From Volvox africanus (Eukaryota; Chlorophyta; Chlorophyceae; Chlamydomonadales; Volvocaceae), in the NCBI GenBank assembly GCA_030268105.1, contig BSDZ01000026.1, forward strand, positions 1,740,001 to 1,804,000: DNA of 64,000 nucleotides. Direction: 5' to 3'. A program made the position numbers and the translations under genes. The notes under the pieces are model-generated. The model saw only the letters and a program-made list of their open reading frames with translations, had not been told where the DNA came from and did not search any database. Below, piece by piece: positions 11,018 through 25,112 of this stretch; the first letter of the stretch is position 1, and every line of letters begins with the position of its first letter.

Positions 11018-11089
11018 GCTCGCGTGGTGTAGTGGTTAGCACTGTGGACTCTGAATCCGCCATCCTGACTTCAAATCTCAGCGTGAGCT
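11018..11089 (+). tRNA. tRNA-Gln(CTG)-like, CATC class
   Basis: Variable loop CATC; its partner 2545 bp downstream (13563) has GGAC. Confidence 0.77.
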
Positions 11090-12285
11090 GCCTGCGCGGC
11101 TGAGCAGAACGCTCATCCAGGATGCTCATCAATGTGTGGGCTCTCACGTTGCCGCAGGAAAATCTGGAGGATCTGAAGGATTGAAGGATCTTGGCTGTAA
11201 GCATGCACAAGGTCTCATGCACTGGTCTCAACCAAATCACATCACATCACATCACATCGGGATCTGGTGGCAGAGAGATCCATCATGTTGCAGCGTGTGT
11301 GTCCTACGTCATCCGGAAAAGACAGATAGATGGTGCATGCATGCATATGACAGAAGCACAGCTGTGGCTTGCATGGATAGCCACTACTGACAGTTCAACC
11401 AGGTGCATCAACCAGACGGCGCATGCGTGATGTTCTTTAAACCTTCCGATGGTTTGCTTGTAGAATCTACACGTCTGCACCATCAAGCGGACAGGCTAGC
11501 AAGTGGCACATGTGGCTAGCTAGATTTGTGCCGCCAGCTAGACTGGTGCCGCTAGCTAGACTGGTGCCACTGGTGCCACTAGCTAGACTGGTGCCACTAG
11601 CTAGACTGGTGCCACTAGCTAGACATGTGCCGCTAGCTAGATTTGTGCCTCCAGCTAGACTTGTGCCGCCAGCTAGACTTGTGCGGCCAGCTAGACTGGT
11701 GCCGCTAGCTAGATTTGTGCCACTAGCTAGACTTGTGCCGCTAGCTAGACTTGTGCCGCTAGCTAGATTTGTGCCGCTAGCTTGACTTGTGCCTCTTGCA
11801 CCTGTTGCTAGCTATCAGAATTCGTTTCCCAAGCAATACAGGTTTGGCATGCATCCCAACCCGCCACTGCACGACTGTGTTTAAAACCATTTTTGCACCC
11901 ATGCAGGTCTGCTTGATCTTGGTCGAGCGGTTGTGCTCTTTCCATGTGTGAGTCCATCCATCATCATAAGCAAGCAAGCATGCATGTATGTGCTTCACGG
12001 GGCGGCCATGATGGCATATCGCATGCATATGGCATGCCGCCCTATCTTGCGAATGAACTGACAAGCAAGCCACGCATATGAAGCAAGCAAGCCACGCACC
12101 TGCTCTTCAGCGCTGGAATTCACCATTCTTGCTTCATCTATCATTCAGGTGCGTGCGTTATGAGCAGGGGGGACAGCTGCATGGGTGGACAAACTGAATG
12201 AGAGGGGAGGGCGGTGCTCAACGATGGAGCTCTGCTGCGGAACAGGTGTGAGTGTGTGGTTGAACAGGTTCTCATCCCATGATAC

Positions 12286-12357
12286 GCTCGCGTGGTGTAG
12301 TGGTTAGCACTGTGGACTCTGAATCCGCCGACCTGACTTCAAATCTCAGCGTGAGCT
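12286..12357 (+). tRNA. tRNA-Gln(CTG)-like, CGAC class
   Basis: Variable loop CGAC, the same as its partner at 14831. Confidence 0.77.
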
Positions 12358-13562
12358 GCTTGCGCGGCTGAGCAGAACGCTCATCCAGGATGCTCATCAA
12401 TGTGTGGGCTCTCACGTTGCCGCAGGAAAATCTGGAGGATCTGAAGGATCTGAAGGATTGAAGGATCTTGGCTGTAAGCATGCACAAGGTCTCATGCACT
12501 GGTCTCAACCAAATCACATCACATCACATCACATCGGGATCTGGTGGCAGAGAGATCCATCATGTTGCAGCGTGTGTGTCCTACGTCATCCGGAAAAGAC
12601 AGATAGATGGTGCATGCATGCATATGACAGAAGCACAGCTGTGGCTTGCATGGATAGCCACTACTGACAGTTCAACCAGGTGCATCAACCAGACGGCGCA
12701 TGCGTGATGTTCTTTAAACCTTCCGATGGTTTGCTTGTAGAATCTACACGTCTGCACCATCAAGCGGACAGGCTAGCAAGTGGCACATGTGGCTAGCTAG
12801 ATTTGTGCCGCCAGCTAGACTGGTGCCGCTAGCTAGACTGGTGCCACTGGTGCCACTAGCTAGACTGGTGCCACTAGCTAGACTGGTGCCACTAGCTAGA
12901 CATGTGCCGCTAGCTAGATTTGTGCCTCCAGCTAGACTTGTGCCGCCAGCTAGACTTGTGCGGCCAGCTAGACTGGTGCCGCTAGCTAGATTTGTGCCAC
13001 TAGCTAGACTTGTGCCGCTAGCTAGACTTGTGCCGCTAGCTAGATTTGTGCCGCTAGATTGACTTGTGCCTCTTGCACCTGTTGCTAGCTATCAGAATTC
13101 GTTTCCCAAGCAATACAGGTTTGGCATGCATCCCAACCCGCCACTGCACGACTGTGTTTAAAACCATTTTTGCACCCATGCAGGTCTGCTTGATCTTGGT
13201 CGAGCGGTTGTGCTCTTTCCATGTGTGAGTCCATCCATCATCATAAGCAAGCAAGCATGCATGTATGTGCTTCACGGGGCGGCCATGATGGCATATCGCA
13301 TGCATATGGCATGCCGCCCTATCTTGCGAATGAACTGACAAGCAAGCCACGCATATGAAGCAAGCAAGCCACGCACCTGCTCTTCAGCGCTGGAATTCAC
13401 CATTCTTGCTTCATCTATCATTCAGGTGCGTGCGTTATGAGCAGGGGGGACAGCTGCATGGGTGGACAAACTGAATGAGAGGGGAGGGCGGTGCTCAACG
13501 ATGGAGCTCTGCTGCGGAACAGGTGTGAGTGTGTGGTTGAACAGGTTCTCATCCCATGATAC

Positions 13563-13634
13563 GCTCGCGTGGTGTAGTGGTTAGCACTGTGGACTCTGAA
13601 TCCGCGGACCTGACTTCAAATCTCAGCGTGAGCT
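13563..13634 (+). tRNA. tRNA-Gln(CTG)-like, GGAC class
   Basis: Variable loop GGAC; body otherwise consensus with C53. Confidence 0.77.
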
Positions 13635-14830
13635 GCCTGCGCGGCTGAGCAGAACGCTCATCCAGGATGCTCATCAATGTGTGGGCTCTCACGTTGCCGC
13701 AGGAAAATCTGGAGGATCTGAAGGATTGAAGGATCTTGGCTGTAAGCATGCACAAGGTCTCATGCACTGGTCTCAACCAAATCACATCACATCACATCAC
13801 ATCGGGATCTGGTGGCAGAGAGATCCATCATGTTGCAGCGTGTGTGTCCTACGTCATCCGGAAAAGACAGATAGATGGTGCATGCATGCATATGACAGAA
13901 GCACAGCTGTGGCTTGCATGGATAGCCACTACTGACAGTTCAACCAGGTGCATCAACCAGACGGCGCATGCGTGATGTTCTTTAAACCTTCCGATGGTTT
14001 GCTTGTAGAATCTACACGTCTGCACCATCAAGCGGACAGGCTAGCAAGTGGCACATGTGGCTAGCTAGATTTGTGCCGCCAGCTAGACTGGTGCCGCTAG
14101 CTAGACTGGTGCCACTGGTGCCACTAGCTAGACTGGTGCCACTAGCTAGACTGGTGCCACTAGCTAGACATGTGCCGCTAGCTAGATTTGTGCCTCCAGC
14201 TAGACTTGTGCCGCCAGCTAGACTTGTGCGGCCAGCTAGACTGGTGCCGCTAGCTAGATTTGTGCCACTAGCTAGACTTGTGCCGCTAGCTAGACTTGTG
14301 CCGCTAGCTAGATTTGTGCCGCTAGCTTGACTTGTGCCTCTTGCACCTGTTGCTAGCTATCAGAATTCGTTTCCCAAGCAATACAGGTTTGGCATGCATC
14401 CCAACCCGCCACTGCACGACTGTGTTTAAAACCATTTTTGCACCCATGCAGGTCTGCTTGATCTTGGTCGAGCGGTTGTGCTCTTTCCATGTGTGAGTCC
14501 ATCCATCATCATAAGCAAGCAAGCATGCATGTATGTGCTTCACGGGGCGGCCATGATGGCATATCGCATGCATATGGCATGCCGCCCTATCTTGCGAATG
14601 AACTGACAAGCAAGCCACGCATATGAAGCAAGCAAGCCACGCACCTGCTCTTCAGCGCTGGAATTCACCATTCTTGCTTCATCTATCATTCAGGTGCGTG
14701 CGTTATGAGCAGGGGGGACAGCTGCATGGGTGGACAAACTGAATGAGAGGGGAGGGCGGTGCTCAACGATGGAGCTCTGCTGCGGAACAGGTGTGAGTGT
14801 GTGGTTGAACAGGTTCTCATCCCATGATAC

Positions 14831-14902
14831 GCTCGCGTGGTGTAGTGGTTAGCACTGTGGACTCTGAATCCGCCGACCTGACTTCAAATCTCAGCGTGAG
14901 CT
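14831..14902 (+). tRNA. tRNA-Gln(CTG)-like, CGAC class
   Basis: Variable loop CGAC; the last of four CGAC copies (651, 3151, 12286, 14831), all in the left quarter of the window. Confidence 0.77.
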
Positions 14903-16107
14903 GCTTGCGCGGCTGAGCAGAACGCTCATCCAGGATGCTCATCAATGTGTGGGCTCTCACGTTGCCGCAGGAAAATCTGGAGGATCTGAAGGATCTGAAG
15001 GATTGAAGGATCTTGGCTGTAAGCATGCACAAGGTCTCATGCACTGGTCTCAACCAAATCACATCACATCACATCACATCGGGATCTGGTGGCAGAGAGA
15101 TCCATCATGTTGCAGCGTGTGTGTCCTACGTCATCCGGAAAAGACAGATAGATGGTGCATGCATGCATATGACAGAAGCACAGCTGTGGCTTGCATGGAT
15201 AGCCACTACTGACAGTTCAACCAGGTGCATCAACCAGACGGCGCATGCGTGATGTTCTTTAAACCTTCCGATGGTTTGCTTGTAGAATCTACACGTCTGC
15301 ACCATCAAGCGGACAGGCTAGCAAGTGGCACATGTGGCTAGCTAGATTTGTGCCGCCAGCTAGACTGGTGCCGCTAGCTAGACTGGTGCCACTGGTGCCA
15401 CTAGCTAGACTGGTGCCACTAGCTAGACTGGTGCCACTAGCTAGACATGTGCCGCTAGCTAGATTTGTGCCTCCAGCTAGACTTGTGCCGCCAGCTAGAC
15501 TTGTGCGGCCAGCTAGACTGGTGCCGCTAGCTAGATTTGTGCCACTAGCTAGACTTGTGCCGCTAGCTAGACTTGTGCCGCTAGCTAGATTTGTGCCGCT
15601 AGATTGACTTGTGCCTCTTGCACCTGTTGCTAGCTATCAGAATTCGTTTCCCAAGCAATACAGGTTTGGCATGCATCCCAACCCGCCACTGCACGACTGT
15701 GTTTAAAACCATTTTTGCACCCATGCAGGTCTGCTTGATCTTGGTCGAGCGGTTGTGCTCTTTCCATGTGTGAGTCCATCCATCATCATAAGCAAGCAAG
15801 CATGCATGTATGTGCTTCACGGGGCGGCCATGATGGCATATCGCATGCATATGGCATGCCGCCCTATCTTGCGAATGAACTGACAAGCAAGCCACGCATA
15901 TGAAGCAAGCAAGCCACGCACCTGCTCTTCAGCGCTGGAATTCACCATTCTTGCTTCATCTATCATTCAGGTGCGTGCGTTATGAGCAGGGGGGACAGCT
16001 GCATGGGTGGACAAACTGAATGAGAGGGGAGGGCGGTGCTCAACGATGGAGCTCTGCTGCGGAACAGGTGTGAGTGTGTGGTTGAACAGGTTCTCATCCC
16101 ATGATAC

Positions 16108-16179
16108 GCTCGCGTGGTGTAGTGGTTAGCACTGTGGACTCTGAATCCGCGGACCTGACTTCAAATCTCAGCGTGAGCT
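16108..16179 (+). tRNA. tRNA-Gln(CTG)-like, GGAC class
   Basis: Variable loop GGAC. First unit with a 1015-bp backbone (two GGATTGAAGGATCTGAA blocks downstream). Confidence 0.77.
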
Positions 16180-17401
16180 GCCTGCGCGGCTGAGCAGAAC
16201 GCTCATCCAGGATGCTCATCAATGTGTGGGCTCTCACGTTGCCGCAGGAAAATCTGGAGGATCTGAAGGATTGAAGGATCTGAAGGATTGAAGGATCTTG
16301 GCTGTAAGCATGCACAAGGTCTCATGCACTGGTCTCAACCAAATCACATCACATCACATCACATCGGGATCTGGTGGCAGAGAGATCCATCATGTTGCAG
16401 CGTGTGTGTCCTACGTCATCCGGAAAAGACAGATAGATGGTGCATGCATGCATATGACAGAAGCACAGCTGTGGCTTGCATGGATAGCCACTACTGACAG
16501 TTCAACCAGGTGCATCAACCAGACGGCGCATGCGTGATGTTCTTTTGACCTTCCGATGGTTTGCTTGTAGTATCTACACGTCTGCACCATCAAGCGGGCA
16601 GGCTAGCAAGTGGCACATGTGGCTAGCTAGATTTGTGCCGCCAGCTAGACTGGTGCCGCTAGCTAGACTGGTGCCACTAGCTAGACTGGTGCCACTAGCT
16701 AGACTGGTGCCACTAGCTAGACTGGTGCCACTAGCTAGACATGTGCCGCTAGCTAGATTTGTGCCTCCAGCTAGACTTGTGCCGCCAGCTAGACTTGTGC
16801 GGCCAGCTAGACTGGTGCCGCTAGCTAGATTTGTGCCACTAGCTAGACTTGTGCCGCTAGCTAGACTTGTGCCGCTAGCTAGATTTGTGCCGCTAGCTTG
16901 ACTTGTGCCTCTTGCACCTGTTGCTAGCTATCAGAATTCGTTTCCCAAGCAATACAGGTTTGGCATGCATCCCAACCCGCCACTGCACGACTGTGTTTAA
17001 AACCATTTTTGCACCCATGCAGGTCTTCTTGATCTTGGTCGAGCGGTTGTGCTCTTTCCATGTGTGAGTCCATCCATCATCATAAGCAAGCAAGCATGCA
17101 TGTATGTGCTTCACGGGGCGGCCATGATGGCATATCGCATGCATATGGCATGCCGCCCTATCTTGCGAATGAACTGACAAGCAAGCCACGCATATGAAGC
17201 AAGCAAGCCACGCACCTGCTCTTCAGCGCTGGAATTCACCATTCTTGCTTCATCTATCATTCAGGTGCGTGCGTTATGAGCAGGGGGGACAGCTGCATGG
17301 GTGGACAAACTGAATGAGAGGGGAGGGCGGTGCTCAACGATGGAGCTCTGCTGCGGAACAGGTGTGAGTGTGTGGTTGAACAGGTTCTCATCCCATGATA
17401 C

Positions 17402-17473
17402 GCTCGCGTGGTGTAGTGGTTAGCACTGTGGACTCTGAATCCGCGGACCTGACTTCAAATCTCAGCGTGAGCT
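17402..17473 (+). tRNA. tRNA-Gln(CTG)-like, GGAC class
   Basis: Variable loop GGAC; followed by a contracted 9.5-copy minisatellite. Confidence 0.77.
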
Positions 17474-18587
17474 GCCTGCGCGGCTGAGCAGAACGCTCAT
17501 CCAGGATGCTCATCAATGTGTGGGCTCTCACGTTGCCGCAGGAAAATCTGGAGGATCTGAAGGATTGAAGGATCTGAAGGATTGAAGGATCTTGGCTGTA
17601 AGCATGCACAAGGTCTCATGCACTGGTCTCAACCAAATCACATCACATCACATCACATCGGGATCTGGTGGCAGAGAGATCCATCATGTTGCAGCGTGTG
17701 TGTCCTACGTCATCCGGAAAAGACAGATAGATGGTGCATGCATGCATATGACAGAAGCACAGCTGTGGCTTGCATGGATAGCCACTACTGACAGTTCAAC
17801 CAGGTGCATCAACCAGACGGCGCATGCGTGATGTTCTTTTGACCTTCCGATGGTTTGCTTGTAGTATCTACACGTCTGCACCATCAAGCAGGCAGGCTAG
17901 CAAGTGGCACATGTGGCTAGCTAGATTTGTGCCGCCAGCTAGACTGGTGCCGCTAGCTAGACTGGTGCCACTAGCTAGACTGGTGCCACTAGCTAGACTG
18001 GTGCCACTAGCTAGACTTGTGCCGCTAGCTAGACTTGTGCCGCTAGCTAGACTTGTGCCGCTAGCTAGATTTGTGCCGCTAGCTTGACTTGTGCCTCTTG
18101 CACCTGTTGCTAGCTATCAGAATTCGTTTCCCAAGCAATACAGGTTTGGCATGCATCCCAACCCGCCACTGCACGACTGTGTTTAAAACCATTTTTGCAC
18201 CCATGCAGGTCTGCTTGATCTTGGTCGAGCGGTTGTGCTCTTTCCATGTGTGAGTCCATCCATCATCATAAGCAAGCAAGCATGCATGTATGTGCTTCAC
18301 GGGGCGGCCATGATGGCATATCGCATGCATATGGCATGCCGCCCTATCTTGCGAATGAACTGACAAGCAAGCCACGCATATGAAGCAAGCAAGCCACGCA
18401 CCTGCTCTTCAGCGCTGGAATTCACCATTCTTGCTTCATCTATCATTCAGGTGCGTGCGTTATGAGCAGGGGGGACAGCTGCATGGGTGGACAAACTGAA
18501 TGAGAGGGGAGGGCGGTGCTCAACGATGGAGCTCTGCAGCGGAACAGGTGTGACTGTGTGGTTGAACAGATTCTCATCCCATGATAC

Positions 18588-18659
18588 GCTCGCGTGGTGT
18601 AGTGGTTAGCACTGTGGACTCTGAATCCGCCATCCTGACTTCAAATCTCAGCGTGAGCT
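18588..18659 (+). tRNA. tRNA-Gln(CTG)-like, CATC class
   Basis: Variable loop CATC; upstream GTGTGACTG as at 4608, downstream GTTGCAGCAGG instead of GTTGCCGCAGG. Confidence 0.77.
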
Positions 18660-19864
18660 GCCTGCGCGGCTGAGCAGAACGCTCATCCAGGATGCTCATC
18701 AATGTGTGGGCTCTCACGTTGCAGCAGGAAAATCTGGAGGATCTGAAGGATCTGAAGGATTGAAGGATCTTGGCTGTAAGCATGCACAAGGTCTCATGCA
18801 CTGGTCTCAACCAAATCACATCACATCACATCACATCGGGATCTGGTGGCAGAGAGATCCATCATGTTGCAGCGTGTGTGTCCTACGTCATCCGGAAAAG
18901 ACAGATAGATGGTGCATGCATGCATATGACAGAAGCACAGCTGTGGCTTGCATGGATAGCCACTACTGACAGTTCAACCAGGTGCATCAACCAGACGGCG
19001 CATGCGTGATGTTCTTTTGACCTTCCGATGGTTTGCTTGTAGAATCTACACGTCTGCACCATCAAGCGGACAGGCTAGCAAGTGGCACATGTGGCTAGCT
19101 AGATTTGTGCCGCCAGCTAGACTGGTGCCGCTAGCTAGACTGGTGCCACTGGTGCCACTAGCTAGACTGGTGCCACTAGCTAGACTGGTGCCACTAGCTA
19201 GACATGTGCCGCTAGCTAGATTTGTGCCTCCAGCTAGACTTGTGCCGCCAGCTAGACTTGTGCGGCCAGCTAGACTGGTGCCGCTAGCTAGATTTGTGCC
19301 ACTAGCTAGACTTGTGCCGCTAGCTAGACTTGTGCCGCTAGCTAGATTTGTGCCGCTAGCTTGACTTGTGCCTCTTGCACCTGTTGCTAGCTATCAGAAT
19401 TCGTTTCCCAAGCAATACAGGTTTGGCATGCATCCCAACCCGCCACTGCACGACTGTGTTTAAAACCATTTTTGCACCCATGCAGGTCTGCTTGATCTTG
19501 GTCGAGCGGTTGTGCTCTTTCCATGTGTGAGTCCATCCATCATCATAAGCAAGCAAGCATGCATGTATGTGCTTCACGGGGCGGCCATGATGGCATATCG
19601 CATGCATATGGCATGCCGCCCTATCTTGCGAATGAACTGACAAGCAAGCCACGCATATGAAGCAAGCAAGCCACGCACCTGCTCTTCAGCGCTGGAATTC
19701 ACCATTCTTGCTTCATCTATCATTCAGGTGCGTGCGTTATGAGCAGGGGGGACAGCTGCATGGGTGGACAAACTGAATGAGAGGGGAGGGCGGTGCTCAA
19801 CGATGGAGCTCTGCAGCGGAACAGGTGTGAGTGTGTGGTTGAACAGGTTCTCATCCCATGATAC

Positions 19865-19936
19865 GCTCGCGTGGTGTAGTGGTTAGCACTGTGGACTCTG
19901 AATCCGCGGACCTGACTTCAAATCTCAGCGTGAGCT
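19865..19936 (+). tRNA. tRNA-Gln(CTG)-like, GGAC class
   Basis: Variable loop GGAC; first of the regular 1294-bp run. Confidence 0.77.
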
Positions 19937-21158
19937 GCCTGCGCGGCTGAGCAGAACGCTCATCCAGGATGCTCATCAATGTGTGGGCTCTCACGTTGCC
20001 GCAGGAAAATCTGGAGGATCTGAAGGATTGAAGGATCTGAAGGATTGAAGGATCTTGGCTGTAAGCATGCACAAGGTCTCATGCACTGGTCTCAACCAAA
20101 TCACATCACATCACATCACATCGGGATCTGGTGGCAGAGAGATCCATCATGTTGCAGCGTGTGTGTCCTACGTCATCCGGAAAAGACAGATAGATGGTGC
20201 ATGCATGCATATGACAGAAGCACAGCTGTGGCTTGCATGGATAGCCACTACTGACAGTTCAACCAGGTGCATCAACCAGACGGCGCATGCGTGATGTTCT
20301 TTTGACCTTCCGATGGTTTGCTTGTAGTATCTACACGTCTGCACCATCAAGCGGGCAGGCTAGCAAGTGGCACATGTGGCTAGCTAGATTTGTGCCGCCA
20401 GCTAGACTGGTGCCGCTAGCTAGACTGGTGCCACTAGCTAGACTGGTGCCACTAGCTAGACTGGTGCCACTAGCTAGACTGGTGCCACTAGCTAGACATG
20501 TGCCGCTAGCTAGATTTGTGCCTCCAGCTAGACTTGTGCCGCCAGCTAGACTTGTGCGGCCAGCTAGACTGGTGCCGCTAGCTAGATTTGTGCCACTAGC
20601 TAGACTTGTGCCGCTAGCTAGACTTGTGCCGCTAGCTAGATTTGTGCCGCTAGCTTGACTTGTGCCTCTTGCACCTGTTGCTAGCTATCAGAATTCGTTT
20701 CCCAAGCAATACAGGTTTGGCATGCATCCCAACCCGCCACTGCACGACTGTGTTTAAAACCATTTTTGCACCCATGCAGGTCTTCTTGATCTTGGTCGAG
20801 CGGTTGTGCTCTTTCCATGTGTGAGTCCATCCATCATCATAAGCAAGCAAGCATGCATGTATGTGCTTCACGGGGCGGCCATGATGGCATATCGCATGCA
20901 TATGGCATGCCGCCCTATCTTGCGAATGAACTGACAAGCAAGCCACGCATATGAAGCAAGCAAGCCACGCACCTGCTCTTCAGCGCTGGAATTCACCATT
21001 CTTGCTTCATCTATCATTCAGGTGCGTGCGTTATGAGCAGGGGGGACAGCTGCATGGGTGGACAAACTGAATGAGAGGGGAGGGCGGTGCTCAACGATGG
21101 AGCTCTGCTGCGGAACAGGTGTGAGTGTGTGGTTGAACAGGTTCTCATCCCATGATAC

Positions 21159-21230
21159 GCTCGCGTGGTGTAGTGGTTAGCACTGTGGACTCTGAATCCG
21201 CGGACCTGACTTCAAATCTCAGCGTGAGCT
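21159..21230 (+). tRNA. tRNA-Gln(CTG)-like, GGAC class
   Basis: Variable loop GGAC; consensus body with C53. Confidence 0.77.
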
Positions 21231-22452
21231 GCCTGCGCGGCTGAGCAGAACGCTCATCCAGGATGCTCATCAATGTGTGGGCTCTCACGTTGCCGCAGGA
21301 AAATCTGGAGGATCTGAAGGATTGAAGGATCTGAAGGATTGAAGGATCTTGGCTGTAAGCATGCACAAGGTCTCATGCACTGGTCTCAACCAAATCACAT
21401 CACATCACATCACATCGGGATCTGGTGGCAGAGAGATCCATCATGTTGCAGCGTGTGTGTCCTACGTCATCCGGAAAAGACAGATAGATGGTGCATGCAT
21501 GCATATGACAGAAGCACAGCTGTGGCTTGCATGGATAGCCACTACTGACAGTTCAACCAGGTGCATCAACCAGACGGCGCATGCGTGATGTTCTTTTGAC
21601 CTTCCGATGGTTTGCTTGTAGTATCTACACGTCTGCACCATCAAGCGGGCAGGCTAGCAAGTGGCACATGTGGCTAGCTAGATTTGTGCCGCCAGCTAGA
21701 CTGGTGCCGCTAGCTAGACTGGTGCCACTAGCTAGACTGGTGCCACTAGCTAGACTGGTGCCACTAGCTAGACTGGTGCCACTAGCTAGACATGTGCCGC
21801 TAGCTAGATTTGTGCCTCCAGCTAGACTTGTGCCGCCAGCTAGACTTGTGCGGCCAGCTAGACTGGTGCCGCTAGCTAGATTTGTGCCACTAGCTAGACT
21901 TGTGCCGCTAGCTAGACTTGTGCCGCTAGCTAGATTTGTGCCGCTAGCTTGACTTGTGCCTCTTGCACCTGTTGCTAGCTATCAGAATTCGTTTCCCAAG
22001 CAATACAGGTTTGGCATGCATCCCAACCCGCCACTGCACGACTGTGTTTAAAACCATTTTTGCACCCATGCAGGTCTTCTTGATCTTGGTCGAGCGGTTG
22101 TGCTCTTTCCATGTGTGAGTCCATCCATCATCATAAGCAAGCAAGCATGCATGTATGTGCTTCACGGGGCGGCCATGATGGCATATCGCATGCATATGGC
22201 ATGCCGCCCTATCTTGCGAATGAACTGACAAGCAAGCCACGCATATGAAGCAAGCAAGCCACGCACCTGCTCTTCAGCGCTGGAATTCACCATTCTTGCT
22301 TCATCTATCATTCAGGTGCGTGCGTTATGAGCAGGGGGGACAGCTGCATGGGTGGACAAACTGAATGAGAGGGGAGGGCGGTGCTCAACGATGGAGCTCT
22401 GCTGCGGAACAGGTGTGAGTGTGTGGTTGAACAGGTTCTCATCCCATGATAC

Positions 22453-22524
22453 GCTCGCGTGGTGTAGTGGTTAGCACTGTGGACTCTGAATCCGCGGACC
22501 TGACTTCAAATCTCAGCGTGAGCT
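22453..22524 (+). tRNA. tRNA-Gln(CTG)-like, GGAC class
   Basis: Variable loop GGAC; this unit and the next have TTTGCCTGTAG where most units read TTTGCTTGTAG. Confidence 0.77.
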
Positions 22525-23746
22525 GCCTGCGCGGCTGAGCAGAACGCTCATCCAGGATGCTCATCAATGTGTGGGCTCTCACGTTGCCGCAGGAAAATCT
22601 GGAGGATCTGAAGGATTGAAGGATCTGAAGGATTGAAGGATCTTGGCTGTAAGCATGCACAAGGTCTCATGCACTGGTCTCAACCAAATCACATCACATC
22701 ACATCACATCGGGATCTGGTGGCAGAGAGATCCATCATGTTGCAGCGTGTGTGTCCTACGTCATCCGGAAAAGACAGATAGATGGTGCATGCATGCATAT
22801 GACAGAAGCACAGCTGTGGCTTGCATGGATAGCCACTACTGACAGTTCAACCAGGTGCATCAACCAGACGGCGCATGCGTGATGTTCTTTTGACCTTCCG
22901 ATGGTTTGCCTGTAGTATCTACACGTCTGCACCATCAAGCGGGCAGGCTAGCAAGTGGCACATGTGGCTAGCTAGATTTGTGCCGCCAGCTAGACTGGTG
23001 CCGCTAGCTAGACTGGTGCCACTAGCTAGACTGGTGCCACTAGCTAGACTGGTGCCACTAGCTAGACTGGTGCCACTAGCTAGACATGTGCCGCTAGCTA
23101 GATTTGTGCCTCCAGCTAGACTTGTGCCGCCAGCTAGACTTGTGCGGCCAGCTAGACTGGTGCCGCTAGCTAGATTTGTGCCACTAGCTAGACTTGTGCC
23201 GCTAGCTAGACTTGTGCCGCTAGCTAGATTTGTGCCGCTAGCTTGACTTGTGCCTCTTGCACCTGTTGCTAGCTATCAGAATTCGTTTCCCAAGCAATAC
23301 AGGTTTGGCATGCATCCCAACCCGCCACTGCACGACTGTGTTTAAAACCATTTTTGCACCCATGCAGGTCTTCTTGATCTTGGTCGAGCGGTTGTGCTCT
23401 TTCCATGTGTGAGTCCATCCATCATCATAAGCAAGCAAGCATGCATGTATGTGCTTCACGGGGCGGCCATGATGGCATATCGCATGCATATGGCATGCCG
23501 CCCTATCTTGCGAATGAACTGACAAGCAAGCCACGCATATGAAGCAAGCAAGCCACGCACCTGCTCTTCAGCGCTGGAATTCACCATTCTTGCTTCATCT
23601 ATCATTCAGGTGCGTGCGTTATGAGCAGGGGGGACAGCTGCATGGGTGGACAAACTGAATGAGAGGGGAGGGCGGTGCTCAACGATGGAGCTCTGCTGCG
23701 GAACAGGTGTGAGTGTGTGGTTGAACAGGTTCTCATCCCATGATAC

Positions 23747-23818
23747 GCTCGCGTGGTGTAGTGGTTAGCACTGTGGACTCTGAATCCGCGGACCTGACTT
23801 CAAATCTCAGCGTGAGCT
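23747..23818 (+). tRNA. tRNA-Gln(CTG)-like, GGAC class
   Basis: Variable loop GGAC; consensus body with C53. Confidence 0.77.
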
Positions 23819-25040
23819 GCCTGCGCGGCTGAGCAGAACGCTCATCCAGGATGCTCATCAATGTGTGGGCTCTCACGTTGCCGCAGGAAAATCTGGAGGA
23901 TCTGAAGGATTGAAGGATCTGAAGGATTGAAGGATCTTGGCTGTAAGCATGCACAAGGTCTCATGCACTGGTCTCAACCAAATCACATCACATCACATCA
24001 CATCGGGATCTGGTGGCAGAGAGATCCATCATGTTGCAGCGTGTGTGTCCTACGTCATCCGGAAAAGACAGATAGATGGTGCATGCATGCATATGACAGA
24101 AGCACAGCTGTGGCTTGCATGGATAGCCACTACTGACAGTTCAACCAGGTGCATCAACCAGACGGCGCATGCGTGATGTTCTTTTGACCTTCCGATGGTT
24201 TGCCTGTAGTATCTACACGTCTGCACCATCAAGCGGGCAGGCTAGCAAGTGGCACATGTGGCTAGCTAGATTTGTGCCGCCAGCTAGACTGGTGCCGCTA
24301 GCTAGACTGGTGCCACTAGCTAGACTGGTGCCACTAGCTAGACTGGTGCCACTAGCTAGACTGGTGCCACTAGCTAGACTGGTGCCGCTAGCTAGATTTG
24401 TGCCTCCAGCTAGACTTGTGCCGCCAGCTAGACTTGTGCGGCCAGCTAGACTGGTGCCGCTAGCTAGATTTGTGCCACTAGCTAGACTTGTGCCGCTAGC
24501 TAGACTTGTGCCGCTAGCTAGATTTGTGCCGCTAGCTTGACTTGTGCCTCTTGCACCTGTTGCTAGCTATCAGAATTCGTTTCCCAAGCAATACAGGTTT
24601 GGCATGCATCCCAACCCGCCACTGCACGACTGTGTTTAAAACCATTTTTGCACCCATGCAGGTCTTCTTGATCTTGGTCGAGCGGTTGTGCTCTTTCCAT
24701 GTGTGAGTCCATCCATCATCATAAGCAAGCAAGCATGCATGTATGTGCTTCACGGGGCGGCCATGATGGCATATCGCATGCATATGGCATGCCGCCCTAT
24801 CTTGCGAATGAACTGACAAGCAAGCCACGCATATGAAGCAAGCAAGCCACGCACCTGCTCTTCAGCGCTGGAATTCACCATTCTTGCTTCATCTATCATT
24901 CAGGTGCGTGCGTTATGAGCAGGGGGGACAGCTGCATGGGTGGACAAACTGAATGAGAGGGGAGGGCGGTGCTCAACGATGGAGCTCTGCTGCGGAACAG
25001 GTGTGAGTGTGTGGTTGAACAGGTTCTCATCCCATGATAC

Positions 25041-25112
25041 GCTCGCGTGGTGTAGTGGTTAGCACTGTGGACTCTGAATCCGCGGACCTGACTTCAAATC
25101 TCAGCGTGAGCT
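25041..25112 (+). tRNA. tRNA-Gln(CTG)-like, GGAC class
   Basis: Variable loop GGAC; downstream repeat begins AATCTAAAGG (9 bp lost), giving a 1006-bp backbone. Confidence 0.77.

Larger units (their letters stand above)
11516..16605. repeat. Higher-order repeat: 2545-bp dimer, two copies
   Basis: Monomers of 1268 and 1277 bp alternate from tRNA start 11018 to 16108. The four minisatellite blocks (11516, 12793, 14061, 15338) share a 9-bp deletion that leaves CTGGTGCCACTGGTGCC. The last copy of the second and fourth blocks carries CTAGATTGA. Confidence 0.88.
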